From positions 682,001-746,000 of the forward strand of contig NZ_AP014821.1 in the NCBI RefSeq assembly GCF_001548115.1: DNA of 64,000 nt, given 5' to 3'. Below, in pieces: positions 17,165 through 26,894 of this stretch. Numbering within the stretch: position 1 is the stretch's first letter; each line of letters opens with the position of its first letter. The DNA comes from Geminocystis sp. NIES-3709 (GTDB lineage Bacteria > Cyanobacteriota > Cyanobacteriia > Cyanobacteriales > Cyanobacteriaceae). Position numbers and translations under genes: made by a program. The notes under the pieces were generated by a model that was not told the origin of the DNA, did not search any database, and was given only the letters and a program-made list of their open reading frames with translations.

Positions 17165-17374
17165 AGATTTTTTATCAAAGTTATTCAAAAGCATTTTCAG
17201 ACTGATTTTTAACTTTTCCATCAATTTTATTTTAATAAGTAGTCAAACAATTACTGCCAAAATTAAAACAAGGATAGCAAAATAGAGCTTCTCGTCCACT
17301 TTCTGATAGTGTGTGTTTTTCTCTCAAATTACCTTTAATTGAAATTAGATCAAAAACTAAGTGGCTAAGTGGCA

Positions 17375-17494
17375 TTCTTATTTAACATTAATCATAGACT
17401 CTCATATATTAAAACTCTTCAAGAAGGTATGAATGAGTTACAAAAATTCAAGACGGCTTATCGTCAGTTAGTATTAAACTTAAATGGACTTTAG
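17375..17494 (+). pseudogene. Short protein-coding remnant next to the CAST, unknown
   Basis: A 39-codon open stretch without a start at its 5' side ends LQKFKTAYRQLVLNLNGL and stop. It reads like the C-terminal tail of a larger protein, perhaps a lost transposase, and lies 210 bp outside the left end of the CAST. I do not recognise the family. The rest of 17165-17562 is AT-rich with no gene seen. Confidence 0.3.
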
Positions 17495-17562
17495 CTTATT
17501 TATTGTACCCACACTTTAGTTATAGATATTATAATATAGTATATTTAGCCCCGTTGATTAGG

Positions 17563-18978
17563 ATGAGAAAACCTTTATTTTGTATTTGGAATAATGAGTC
17601 AATTGAATTAAGGGAAAATCAAAGAAATTTAGCCATTCAGAATCTTAATCTCATCTCAGAAAGAATAATTCCTATTTTTGACGAAGCTACTCAAACTGTC
17701 GCCAACTCTTTGAATATTCCTGTTTGTTGTTTGGGTTTTTTATTAGGGGAAGAATATCAATTAAAATCAGTTTATGGCTTATCAAATCTCGGATTAATGA
17801 ATGATTTAGCCAAAACTAGAAAAATTGAACGACAGAATACTTTTGCGACTCATGTCATTGATTCTCATAATTATTTGGTAATTGAAAATACATTATGTGA
17901 TCCTTTTTTTTCTCAAAATATTCTCACTCAACATTATGGGATTGTTTCTTATTTAGGTGTACCTTTAACTATTTTTAATGGGTTGTGTATTGGCTGTTTA
18001 GAAGTTATAGATACAACTGCCCGAAAATTTACTCTTCAAGATATTAATTTTCTTATGATAACAGCCCGTTGGTGTGTAGCAGAATATGAAAGAAATGAAC
18101 TAATTACTCCTCATAACAATTTCATTAAATATTGTAATAATTATCAAAATTTTAGTAGTGATATATTAATCGATAATGTTGAAAATTTTACTTCTTCCCC
18201 TTCTTTAATTTCTTCTAATAATATTAATGATTCAGAAAAATATATCAGACAATTAAGTTTTCAATTATTAAATAAACTTACTCAAAAATTATCTATTCCC
18301 CTGACTTCTGTGATTGGAATGTCTAGTGTATTAAAACAAGAAATTTATGGAAAACTTAACTCAAAACAATTAGAGTATTTACAAATTATCCATGATAGTG
18401 GACAAGAAATGGTTACTTTAGTAGATGAAATTACTAAATTAGCTAATATTAAAACAGAAATTAATCTCGAATTTGTTCCCGTAGATTTAGAAAATTTAGG
18501 CAAACAAGTAATTAAAAGTTTAGAAACCTTTGCCGTCAGTCGTGAGCATAGTTTAAGATTATCGATCGAACCGGGAGAAAAAATTTGGAAATTAGATCGA
18601 GAAAAAGTCAAAAAAACTTTATATTATCTTCTTATTACTATTATCGAAGGTTCAAGAACAGGAGGAGAAATACAAATCCATATTTCCCAAAAAATGCAAA
18701 CTTTAAAAATTAATTGTTGGGTAACTCATCCTTGGTTGGGAGATGGTATTTCCTTTGAAAAAATCAACGCCTATGAATGTGCTTTAAAAAATTATGATAG
18801 TTCATTATTACAAAATAATATAGATAAGAAAACTAGCTCTCAAAATAGTTATGAATACGATTTAATTTGTCTATTATTTAGCACTTATTTAGCTCATCTT
18901 CAAGGAGGTAATATTTCTTTACAAGGTTCTCCAGAATCCGGTTATCGTTTTATTATTTCTATGCCTATATCTAAGTAA
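17563..18978 (+). CDS. GAF-domain protein with degenerate histidine-kinase module
   Basis: The N-terminal GAF domain (residues about 30-180) includes YGIVSYLGVPLTIFNGLCIGCLE. After a linker comes a HisKA-like helix pair (LTQKLSIPLTSVIGMSSVL) and an ATPase-like region (about 340-470, ending LQGGNISLQGSPESGYRFIISMP). The residue aligning with the phospho-accepting histidine is glutamine, and the N-box asparagine is not evident, so phosphotransfer is doubtful. It may act as a sensor or scaffold. The frame opens at 17503, but ATG 17563 (MRKPLFCIW) looks more natural. No partner regulator is adjacent. Confidence 0.7.
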   Translation: MRKPLFCIWNNESIELRENQRNLAIQNLNLISERIIPIFDEATQTVANSLNIPVCCLGFLLGEEYQLKSVYGLSNLGLMNDLAKTRKIERQNTFATHVIDSHNYLVIENTLCDPFFSQNILTQHYGIVSYLGVPLTIFNGLCIGCLEVIDTTARKFTLQDINFLMITARWCVAEYERNELITPHNNFIKYCNNYQNFSSDILIDNVENFTSSPSLISSNNINDSEKYIRQLSFQLLNKLTQKLSIPLTSVIGMSSVLKQEIYGKLNSKQLEYLQIIHDSGQEMVTLVDEITKLANIKTEINLEFVPVDLENLGKQVIKSLETFAVSREHSLRLSIEPGEKIWKLDREKVKKTLYYLLITIIEGSRTGGEIQIHISQKMQTLKINCWVTHPWLGDGISFEKINAYECALKNYDSSLLQNNIDKKTSSQNSYEYDLICLLFSTYLAHLQGGNISLQGSPESGYRFIISMPISK

Positions 18979-19500
18979 TAGTTACTGCAAAAGTGAAGTT
19001 ACATAAAAAATCAAAAGATAAAATCATACACTTTATTATATAAACTCTGTTGTAATCGACTAACAAGGTTCAAAGTTCAAAGTTCAAAGTAGTTGTTAAC
19101 TGAAGTTAAGTCAAAAAAATTTTGGTTCGATTTATTGAAAGTATCCTATAGACTTTTGCAAAAATTAACATACAATCAATTTTTAATTTTTATAGATAGA
19201 TTGTCAATATTTCTCCTTAATCTTCTTCTTTACTCATTTTTTGATGAAGATGTCTATAGCAATTCTCATTTTGGTGAGGTACAAAATTGTCGTTGAAAGG
19301 CAAGAGGCAATAGAAAAAATGTACCTCATAATTTTAAAAAATGCTATATATTGTTTTCAATTCCTAATTGTTAATTGTTCATGGTTAAATTAAAATTAAG
19401 TTAGATATGTAACAAATAAACCAAAATTAATTCCAGAATCTGTGACGGAATCTACAATGAAGATATAGACATCGTTGCAGATCAATAAATAATAAAATCT
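18979..19500. other. Intergenic region upstream of ilvB
   Basis: 522 bp, AT-rich. It contains three head-to-tail TTCAAAG heptamers at 19069-19089. A 67-codon frame at 19093-19296 has no family signature or clear ribosome site, and I do not call it a gene. The ilvB promoter should lie in the last 150 bp, but I see no convincing hexamers. Confidence 0.5.
19069..19089 (+). repeat. Heptameric tandem repeat TTCAAAG x3
   Basis: Three exact copies of TTCAAAG in a row, followed by a T. Same 7-bp periodicity as repeats at 24418, 26843, 58913 and 62150. Confidence 0.75.
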
Positions 19501-21363
19501 ATGGTAGCTTCTAATATCCCTTCTTTTAAATTATCCACTGATGTAGTTCCCATCAAGTGTTCTGGTGCTTTTGCGTTGATTGATAGTCTCTGTCGTCACG
19601 GTGTTAAACATATTTTTGGTTATCCCGGCGGTGCAATTTTACCCATCTACGATGAAGTCTATCGTGCTGAGGCTAGAGGAGACATCCAACATATTCTCGT
19701 GAGACATGAACAAGGTGCTGCTCATGCGGCGGACGGTTATGCTCGTGCTACGGGCAAGGTAGGAGTTTGTTTCGGTACTTCTGGTCCGGGCGCGACCAAT
19801 TTAGTTACTGGAATAGCTACAGCACATATGGATTCTATTCCTATGGTAATTATTACAGGACAAGTGTCTCGTGCGGCGATCGGATCTGATGCTTTTCAGG
19901 AAACAGACATTTTTGGTATCACTTTGCCCATTGTTAAACATTCCTATGTCGCTCGTAACGCTCAAGATATTCCTCGTATTATTGCTGAGGCTTTTCATTT
20001 GGCTAGTACAGGCAGACCTGGTCCTATTTTAGTGGATATTCCAAAAGATGTAGGATTAGAAGAATGTGAGTATATCCCTGTCTATCCGGGAGAGGTAAAA
20101 TTATCAGGTTATCGCCCTACAGTTAAAGGTAATCCTCGTCAAATTAATGGGGCAGTAGAATTGATCTCCGAAGCAAAACAACCTTTACTATATGTCGGTG
20201 GTGGAGCAATTTTATCAAAAGCTCATGCTCAAATTCAAGAGTTAGCTGAACGTTTTCAATTACCTGTTACCACTACTTTAATGGGTTTAGGTGCATTTGA
20301 TGAACACCATACTCTTTCAGTCGGAATGTTAGGAATGCACGGTACAGCCTATGCTAATTTTGCCGTTAGCGAATGTGATTTATTAATTGCTGTAGGAGCA
20401 AGGTTTGACGATCGAGTTACAGGGAAATTAGATGAATTTGCTTCTCGTGCAAAAGTAATTCATATTGATATTGATCCAGCAGAAGTAGGTAAAAATCGTC
20501 GCCCTGAAGTACCAATCGTAGGAGATGTGCGTCAAGTATTAGAACAAATTTTACAACGAGCACGAGAGTTAGATTTACCTGCTCATGATACTTTAACTAA
20601 AGATTGGTTAGCAAGGATCGATCGATGGAAACAAGACTATCCTTTAATCGTACCCCATCCCGAAGATGCCCTTTCACCCCAAGAAGTAATTGTCGAGATT
20701 GGTCGTCAAGCACCTCATGCTTACTACACTACTGATGTAGGACAACATCAAATGTGGGCAGCACAATTTTTGAAAACAGGGCCTAATCGTTGGATTTCCA
20801 GTGCAGGACTTGGTACCATGGGGTTCGGCTTACCTGCAGCCATGGGGGCAAAAGTAGCAGTAGGAGAAGAGGAAGTTATTTGTATCAGTGGGGATGCGAG
20901 TTTCCAAATGAATTTACAGGAATTGGCTACCCTTGCACAATATAACATTAAAGCAAAAACCGTTATTATTAACAATCGTTGGCAAGGAATGGTTCGTCAA
21001 TGGCAGGAAACCTTTTACGGTGAGCGTTATTCTTGTTCTAATATGGAAGCAGGAATGCCAAACTTTGAAATGTTGGCGGAGGCTTTTGGGGTTAAAGGTA
21101 TGACGATTAGTAGTCGAGATGAACTTTCAGGTGCGATCGCTGAAATGTTAGCCCATGATGGCCCTGTACTATTAAATGTTCATGTAAAACGAGACGAAAA
21201 CTGCTATCCCATGATTGCACCGGGTAAAAATAATGCTCAAATGTTAGGATTACCTAAAAAAGCACCAGAAAGTTTAACTAAAGAAATCGTAATTTGTAGT
21301 AACTGCGGTACAAGAAATCCTGTCGATAATAGTTTTTGCCCTGAATGTGGTACGAAACTGTAA
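19501..21363 (+). CDS. ilvB: Acetolactate synthase large subunit with C-terminal zinc ribbon
   Basis: Thiamine-diphosphate and FAD enzyme that joins two pyruvates, or pyruvate and 2-oxobutyrate, as the first common step of branched-chain amino acid synthesis. The N-terminal TPP domain carries [13 protein letters not shown] and [18 protein letters not shown]. The C-terminal TPP motif runs from [17 protein letters not shown] to VIINN. At 620 residues it is longer than typical, because residues about 598-618 add a CSNCGTRN...FCPECGTKL double-CxxC zinc ribbon. The small subunit ilvH lies separately at 28036-28554. Confidence 0.95.
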   Translation: MVASNIPSFKLSTDVVPIKCSGAFALIDSLCRHGVKHIFGYPGGAILPIYDEVYRAEARGDIQHILVRHEQGAAHAADGYARATGKVGVCFGTSGPGATNLVTGIATAHMDSIPMVIITGQVSRAAIGSDAFQETDIFGITLPIVKHSYVARNAQDIPRIIAEAFHLASTGRPGPILVDIPKDVGLEECEYIPVYPGEVKLSGYRPTVKGNPRQINGAVELISEAKQPLLYVGGGAILSKAHAQIQELAERFQLPVTTTLMGLGAFDEHHTLSVGMLGMHGTAYANFAVSECDLLIAVGARFDDRVTGKLDEFASRAKVIHIDIDPAEVGKNRRPEVPIVGDVRQVLEQILQRARELDLPAHDTLTKDWLARIDRWKQDYPLIVPHPEDALSPQEVIVEIGRQAPHAYYTTDVGQHQMWAAQFLKTGPNRWISSAGLGTMGFGLPAAMGAKVAVGEEEVICISGDASFQMNLQELATLAQYNIKAKTVIINNRWQGMVRQWQETFYGERYSCSNMEAGMPNFEMLAEAFGVKGMTISSRDELSGAIAEMLAHDGPVLLNVHVKRDENCYPMIAPGKNNAQMLGLPKKAPESLTKEIVICSNCGTRNPVDNSFCPECGTKL

Positions 21364-21382
21364 AATAATGGTTTTAGGAAAA

Positions 21383-21447
21383 ATTGAGAATTGAGAATTG
21401 AAAATTAATTCCCGATTTCTCATTCTTAATTCCTAATTCCTAATTAA
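21383..21447. repeat. Short A/T-rich heptameric repeat block
   Basis: Runs of AATTGAG and AATTCCT-type 7-mers (AATTGAGAATTGA, then AATTCCTAATTCCTAATT) fill most of the gap between ilvB and the chelatase gene. They resemble the other heptamer tracts in this window. Confidence 0.55.
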
Positions 21448-21503
21448 TTGTAATCCCCCTATAATGGATATTATTAATCAATGAACATGGAAGGGAAACA
21501 ATT

Positions 21504-22673
21504 GTGGTTGTAACTCCAGAAAGAATTATCGACAACAATTCCGTAGTAAACTCTAACGATCGAGTAGCGGTATTATTAATGGGATATGGTGAGGTGGAAA
21601 GTTATGATGATTTTGCCAATTATAACGAACAAGCCTTAAACCTTTTAACGGCAAAATTTGCACCCGTACCTACATGGATATATCCTCCCATTGCAAAACT
21701 ATTGGCAATGTTTGACTTACATGAATGGAGTCATCAACATGGTAATTTTATCTCTCCCCATAACGCCATTTTTGAGCGTCAACGATCGAACATAGAGCAT
21801 CACTTACAACATACATGGGGCGATCGAGTCAGGGTATTTAAAGCCTTTAACTTTTGTGCACCCCATTTGCCGAATCAAGTATTAGAGCAAATTCAAGCAG
21901 AAGGATTTGATAAAGTTTTGATCTATCCTTTATTAGTAGTTGACTCTATTTTTACTAGTGGTATTGCAGTAGAACAAGTAAACCAAGCCTTAGCTAAACC
22001 CACTAATTCAGAAGAACATTGGATAAAAGGAATGCGGTATCTACCCTCTTTTTATAATGAGCCAAAATACATCAATCTATTAGCGAAAATGGTAGAGAGG
22101 GAAATTAGTCACCGTTTAAGTTCGGCTTATTTACCCTCAGAAATTGGTATTGTTTTAATGAATCATGGATGTCCTCATGAAGCCAAAGGGTTTACATCAG
22201 GCATTGATGAGAGTCAAAAATTATATGATTTGGTGAGAGAAAGACTGATTAATCGCTTCCCCATGATTTCTGTTGGTTGGTTAAACCATCAAACACCTTT
22301 AATTAAATGGACTCAGCCCAATGCCGAATTAGCCGGTAGGAATCTGATCGAATTGGGAGCAAAAGCCTTAGTATTTATGCCTATTGGCTTTGCTACAGAA
22401 AATCATGAAACTTTACTAGATGTAGAGCATATTATCGAATCATTACAAAAAAAATATCCTACTGTTAATTATGTACAGATGGAATGTGTTAATGATAACG
22501 ATGAGTTTTGTGCGATGGCGGCAGAGTGGGCAAATCCTCAGATTGAATCTTTACTCAACGATGAAGCAATGGTAATTAATCCAAGTCTTGCAACGGCTAG
22601 TCATAGTCGAGGACATCATCATGATCACCATCATCATCACCATCATAGCCAAGAACATCATCATCACCATTAA
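21504..22673 (+). CDS. Ferrochelatase-superfamily chelatase with histidine-rich tail
   Basis: Two-domain class II chelatase-like protein, probably inserting or handling a divalent metal. Domain 1 starts RVAVLLMGYGEVESYDDF. Domain 2 carries MNHGCPHEAKGF and PIGFATENHETLLDVEH, positioned like the catalytic His and Glu of ferrochelatase. It lacks the hydrophobic C-terminal CAB extension common in cyanobacterial HemH. Instead it ends in a tail of about 20 residues with 16 or so His (HHHDHHHHHHH and HHHHH). Such tails occur in some CbiX/cobalt chelatases and metal chaperones. The start is GTG 21504 with a good GAAGGGA upstream. The substrate (haem, sirohaem or cobalamin branch) cannot be decided here. 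Confidence 0.75.
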   Translation: MVVTPERIIDNNSVVNSNDRVAVLLMGYGEVESYDDFANYNEQALNLLTAKFAPVPTWIYPPIAKLLAMFDLHEWSHQHGNFISPHNAIFERQRSNIEHHLQHTWGDRVRVFKAFNFCAPHLPNQVLEQIQAEGFDKVLIYPLLVVDSIFTSGIAVEQVNQALAKPTNSEEHWIKGMRYLPSFYNEPKYINLLAKMVEREISHRLSSAYLPSEIGIVLMNHGCPHEAKGFTSGIDESQKLYDLVRERLINRFPMISVGWLNHQTPLIKWTQPNAELAGRNLIELGAKALVFMPIGFATENHETLLDVEHIIESLQKKYPTVNYVQMECVNDNDEFCAMAAEWANPQIESLLNDEAMVINPSLATASHSRGHHHDHHHHHHHSQEHHHHH

Positions 22674-22783
22674 TCAATAGCCCACATCGAAACCGAAAAT
22701 GTTATCAAAGGTGTATTTTTTGTTATAAATTACCTTAAAAATCGCATTTTTCGATCGAGTCAATAAAAATTTCTAAAGTCTAT

Positions 22784-23608
22784 TTATTCTGTGGTAAAAA
22801 TTAAAATTTGATAACTAATTAAGTTTAACTGACTAAATATTTCTAACCCTTTTGCAGTCATTAAATCATTAAAATTATCAATAATTAACTTATTTATTAC
22901 AGGATAAGTAGGCTGAACATTTTTATTTATATCGATAACTTTTTCTAGTTTAAAACCTGTTTTATTGGCTATAGTTTCATAATCTTTTATACCAATAAAT
23001 TCTACTTGATTTGTCGCTTTTGAACCGTAAGTATCAGTAATTAAACGGCTCAAAATTTGACCTTCAAACCATGCCCAAAACTTTCTAATTTGAGGATTAA
23101 TAATAAAGTCCACTATAATTAATTTTCCCGATGATTTTAGGTTTTTTCTTACCTGTTGAAAAAATATTTCTCGACTGGGAAATGCAAAGATACATTCAAG
23201 GGCGATCGAATAGTCAAATAATGTCTTAAAATCAGGTAAATCACAGGCATTAGCATTAATAAATTGAATGTTATTATTATTCTGTGGTTTAATAACTTCT
23301 CTTGCTCTTTCTACTTGGGCATTGTCAATATTAACACCATACAAATTTAAGTTACTGAAACTTTCATTAAGTAGGCTAATTGTTCCACCAAAACCACAAC
23401 CGGCATCAAGAATAGTAACTCCATCACTAATTTCCGCCGTTTTAATAACTAATTTAGAAAGATTATTGGCGGCGATCGCAAAATCCATTAAACTACCTGT
23501 AGCCTTAGTGGGATTTTCCCAATAACCCCAATGAATATGTTTTCCAAAGGCTTCTTCTAATTCTGGATTCTCACCAAATTTGTCGATCAGCGTGTCAAAA
23601 TAACCCAT
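22784..23608 (-). CDS. Class I SAM-dependent methyltransferase
   Basis: 274 residues. Motif I is VTILDAGCGFGGTISLL (about residue 75), followed by NLYGVNIDNAQVERARE and NANACDLPDF, the usual Rossmann methyltransferase pattern for small-molecule substrates. The region FGKHIHWGYWENP upstream resembles methyltransferases of the gamma-tocopherol/sterol type and some polyketide tailoring enzymes. The substrate is unknown. It sits 40 bp upstream of the protease gene on the same strand. Confidence 0.8.
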   Translation of the reverse strand: MGYFDTLIDKFGENPELEEAFGKHIHWGYWENPTKATGSLMDFAIAANNLSKLVIKTAEISDGVTILDAGCGFGGTISLLNESFSNLNLYGVNIDNAQVERAREVIKPQNNNNIQFINANACDLPDFKTLFDYSIALECIFAFPSREIFFQQVRKNLKSSGKLIIVDFIINPQIRKFWAWFEGQILSRLITDTYGSKATNQVEFIGIKDYETIANKTGFKLEKVIDINKNVQPTYPVINKLIIDNFNDLMTAKGLEIFSQLNLISYQILIFTTE

Positions 23609-23647
23609 AATCTTAATTGATAATTATTGATTGTTCATTGTTTATTA

Positions 23648-24379
23648 TCAAATATTCCAACCTAAACGGGTGGGTTGCTGATAAATTTTTTTGAGAGTAT
23701 TTATATCTTGAGGAGAAATAACAGGAATTTCTCTTGTGTGGGAATGATACATAACATCAGTAATATTTAAACTGTGTCCCCAAATACCGATGGCATGACC
23801 TAATTCGTGGGTAAGATTAGTTACTAGGTAGTCAAATGTTTGATGAGGATTGACTTCGATCGACATTTTGTGTCGTAATTGAGGAGGTTTAGTATCCGTT
23901 AAATAGAATTTAACCGTAGTCGTGGCTGCTTTTGCTCTAGGAAGATTGTATAAGCCTGTTTGGGGGTTTATTTCCGCTTTAAATTGAGGATAACGACGAT
24001 AAATAAGAATATCTGCATTTTCTGGATTATCTACTTCTGTTAATGATATATAAATATTCCATGACTCGATCGCAATTCTAACGGCTTTTTGCCATTGATG
24101 AAACTGAGTTAAACCAGATGGAGATAAATCTTGATCAGGAGATTGCAGATACACTTTAACAGGAAAATCAGACCAAATCAAATAACCAGCCAAATGAGGT
24201 TCAATTTCACTAAAATAATCTTCCTTAATTTTAGATGTCCAATTTTGTAAAGATATAGGTAAAGGATGAACTTTTAAAGTAGGTAAATTAGTCTCTTTAG
24301 CTTTGACACTATTATTAATAGTAATGAAAATACCACTGCTTAACAATAAAATGAAAATAAAATTTACAACGGCTTTCAT
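23648..24379 (-). CDS. Exported matrixin-like zinc metalloprotease
   Basis: The N-terminal signal peptide is FIFILLLSSGIFITI (residues 6-20). The catalytic zinc motif LTHELGHAIGIWGHS is an HExxHxxGxxGH type, followed by the Met-turn-like ITDVMYHS, which places it with matrixin/metzincin peptidases. The preceding 150 residues contain ADILIYRRYP, a typical feature of bacterial matrixins. 243 residues. The substrate is unknown, and location should be periplasmic or extracellular. Confidence 0.82.
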   Translation of the reverse strand: MKAVVNFIFILLLSSGIFITINNSVKAKETNLPTLKVHPLPISLQNWTSKIKEDYFSEIEPHLAGYLIWSDFPVKVYLQSPDQDLSPSGLTQFHQWQKAVRIAIESWNIYISLTEVDNPENADILIYRRYPQFKAEINPQTGLYNLPRAKAATTTVKFYLTDTKPPQLRHKMSIEVNPHQTFDYLVTNLTHELGHAIGIWGHSLNITDVMYHSHTREIPVISPQDINTLKKIYQQPTRLGWNI

Positions 24380-24417
24380 AAGAGCTAAAGCATTGATTTC
24401 AATTTGAATAATCTCAA

Positions 24418-24458
24418 ATAATTGCTAATGACTAATTGCTAATTGCTAATGACTAAAT
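24418..24458 (-). repeat. Heptameric repeat tract AATTGCT/AATGACT
   Basis: Five to six consecutive 7-mers alternating AATTGCT and AATGACT lie between the protease gene and secG. A shorter AATTGCT tract recurs at 28013-28033 beside ilvH. Confidence 0.65.
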
Positions 24459-24460
24459 TT

Positions 24461-24694
24461 CTAATTATTCAACCATCCTGCACTCAAAACAACAGTTAAG
24501 CTAATAAAAGTTAGACTTAAAATCCATGTCACACGATTAAGAGTTGCTTCTGCACTTTTTGTGCTGGAAAAAAGTTGTGCTTGTCCTCCAATACCTCCTA
24601 ATCCATCACCTTTAGGAGAATGTAATAACACTAAAACTGTTAATAATCCGGCAGATACTGCCCAAACAATTTGAACTACTTGATAAACACCCAT
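24461..24694 (-). CDS. secG: Protein-export membrane protein SecG
   Basis: Small SecYEG translocon subunit. 77 residues with two membrane helices (VVQIVWAVSAGLLTVLVLL and LSLTFISLTVVLSAGWL) flanking the conserved polar loop HSPKGDGLGGIGGQAQLFSS. It lies 119 bp downstream of gpmI on the same strand, a pairing I know from other cyanobacteria. Confidence 0.95.
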   Translation of the reverse strand: MGVYQVVQIVWAVSAGLLTVLVLLHSPKGDGLGGIGGQAQLFSSTKSAEATLNRVTWILSLTFISLTVVLSAGWLNN

Positions 24695-24813
24695 AATTAT
24701 TTAAGTCTATGATTCTATTCAAACCATTATATATCTGAACATACCCAGATTCTCCGTAAGGTTTGACAGCAGTTTTCATTTCTTTAAACTGACTCTGCAT
24801 TCTCCTTTATTAT

Positions 24814-26412
24814 TTAAACAGCAACACTAATGGGAGTGCGACTTTTTTTGACTTCATATTCTGGTTTTGTAATTAAAGATTCTCCTGTCATTTCTTGGGG
24901 TTTAGGCAGTTGTAAAATATCGAGAATTGTGGGGGCAATATCTGCCAATTTACCGTTTTCTTTGAGTTTAACATTACCACCATGACCAATTATTTTACGT
25001 CCTTCTCCTTCAACTAAAATAAAAGGTACTTGATTAGTGGTATGAGCAGTCCAAGGATTACCGTTTTCATCTTTCATGTATTCTGCATTACCATGATCCG
25101 CCGTTATTAATACAGTACCACCTACTTGATTAATAGCTTTCAACAGTTTACCTAAACAAGTATCAACGGTTTCGATCGCAGTTTGAGCGGCATCTAATTT
25201 GCCTGTATGACCTACCATATCAGGATTTGCATAGTTCATCACCACGAGAGAATAGATACCTTTTGTAATAGCATCACACGCTACGGTGGTTAATTCCATA
25301 GCAGACATGGCCGGAGCTTTATCATAGGTTGCAACCATAGGACTTTGTACCAATTCTCGATCTTCTCCCTCTAAAGGTTGCTCTAATCCACCATTGAAAA
25401 AATAAGTAACGTGGGGATATTTTTCGGTTTCTGAAACACGAAATTGTTTTAATCCTGCATTGGCAATGACTTCTCCAAGAATATTAGTTAAATACTGAGG
25501 TTCAAAAACCACTTTTACGGGTAAATTGGGATCGTATTGAGTAAAGGTAGCGAAATGAAGGTTCTCAATTTTTTGCCGTTCAAAACCGTTAAAATTATCC
25601 ATGGTGAAAGCATAACATATTTGTCGGGCTCGATCGGGACGAAAATTATAGAATATTACAGCATCCCCTTCTGTAATTGCACCTTCAGCAATACGAGTTG
25701 GTTCAATAAATTCATCGTTGATGCCTTCTTTATAAGAATCTTCTATTACCTCTATAGTCGTTCTACCATCTCCTGTACCATCTATAGTGTATAAATCATA
25801 GGCTTTTTGAACTCTATCCCAACGGCGATCGCGATCCATGGCATAATAACGACCACAAATAGTGACAATTTTACCTACACCAATTTTTTTTATATGTTCT
25901 TCGATCGTTCTAACATACTTTACAGCATCATTGGGGTTTGTATCTCTACCATCTGTAATAAAGTGAACGCAAACTTCTGAAACACCCTGTAACTTAGCCA
26001 AATCCAATAAACCAATTAAATGATCTAAATGAGAATGAACACCGCCATCGGAACATAATCCCATTAAATGTAATTTTCCTTGAGATTTAATGACATTCTG
26101 ACAGATTTCTTCTAATACAGGATCTTTGAAAATTGAACCATCTTCCACAGCATCCGAAATTCTCACTAATTCTTGGGGAACAACTCGTCCCGCTCCTAAA
26201 TTCAAATGTCCTACTTCAGAATTACCCATTTGTCCATTCGGTAATCCAACAGCTCTACCCGATGCATTGATGAGAGTATTAGGATAAACTTCTAGCAGAC
26301 TATCCATAACAGGTGTTTTAGCTAAAGCGATCGCATTATCCTGTGAATCTTCCCGATAACCCCAACCATCCAGAATTACTAACACGACGGGAGATATTGG
26401 TGTTTGAGTCAT
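24814..26412 (-). CDS. gpmI: 2,3-bisphosphoglycerate-independent phosphoglycerate mutase
   Basis: Interconverts 3- and 2-phosphoglycerate using two manganese ions and a phosphoserine. 532 residues. N-terminal metal site VVLVILDGWGYRED; active-site serine in NSEVGHLNLGAGR; insert domain with ITDGRDTNPNDA and the arginine motif FYNFRPDRARQ; C-terminal metal ligands in ADHGNAEYM and HGGNVKL. Upstream is a 480-bp gap, so it probably has its own promoter. Confidence 0.97.
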   Translation of the reverse strand: MTQTPISPVVLVILDGWGYREDSQDNAIALAKTPVMDSLLEVYPNTLINASGRAVGLPNGQMGNSEVGHLNLGAGRVVPQELVRISDAVEDGSIFKDPVLEEICQNVIKSQGKLHLMGLCSDGGVHSHLDHLIGLLDLAKLQGVSEVCVHFITDGRDTNPNDAVKYVRTIEEHIKKIGVGKIVTICGRYYAMDRDRRWDRVQKAYDLYTIDGTGDGRTTIEVIEDSYKEGINDEFIEPTRIAEGAITEGDAVIFYNFRPDRARQICYAFTMDNFNGFERQKIENLHFATFTQYDPNLPVKVVFEPQYLTNILGEVIANAGLKQFRVSETEKYPHVTYFFNGGLEQPLEGEDRELVQSPMVATYDKAPAMSAMELTTVACDAITKGIYSLVVMNYANPDMVGHTGKLDAAQTAIETVDTCLGKLLKAINQVGGTVLITADHGNAEYMKDENGNPWTAHTTNQVPFILVEGEGRKIIGHGGNVKLKENGKLADIAPTILDILQLPKPQEMTGESLITKPEYEVKKSRTPISVAV

Positions 26413-26894
26413 AACATTTACCTAGTATAAAATTGTAAAAATAGCTGCAATTAGATAATAACATTGACAATTAATTACGGTGAATCATTTTTCAACTTTA
26501 CTTGACATGAACAAAAACAAAAGAAAAACTCTTATAATCACTGAGTTTTAGTTTTTTAAATTTCTTAATCATTGGTTTTACAACTATAACTGCTATCTTA
26601 CATCAACTTAGAGACGAAAATAGAGGATACAATAAAAGTGGTTAAAAAACTTGTTTATGTCAATTTTCACCGTTAAATTAAGATATTTCGATTAATTGAT
26701 AACAATATCAGAAAGTAGATCTTTAAGACAATATTAAGATTTTTTTTGTCAAGAAAAGCACAAATTTGGAATGTAGAATTTATAAATCTAAAGAAGTGAG
26801 AATATCAAGATATAGCAATTTTGCATCAATCGTCAAAATTTTACCTAAAACCTAACACCTTCCCCCATCAAAATACTTTTTCAGCAACCCCTAA
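26413..26894. other. Intergenic region between the CBS protein and gpmI genes
   Basis: 482 bp, very AT-rich and without a credible frame on either strand. The only structure noticed is an ACCTAAA-ACCTAAC-ACCT heptamer tract at 26843-26860. Confidence 0.5.

Noticed and set aside
17165-17500. Another insertion sequence outside the CAST left end
   Set aside because: No inverted repeats or transposase domain seen, only a 39-codon tail of unknown origin.
19093-19296. A 67-codon plus-strand frame upstream of ilvB
   Set aside because: No ribosome site, no recognisable motif and low-complexity hydrophobic content; typical of chance frames in AT-rich DNA.
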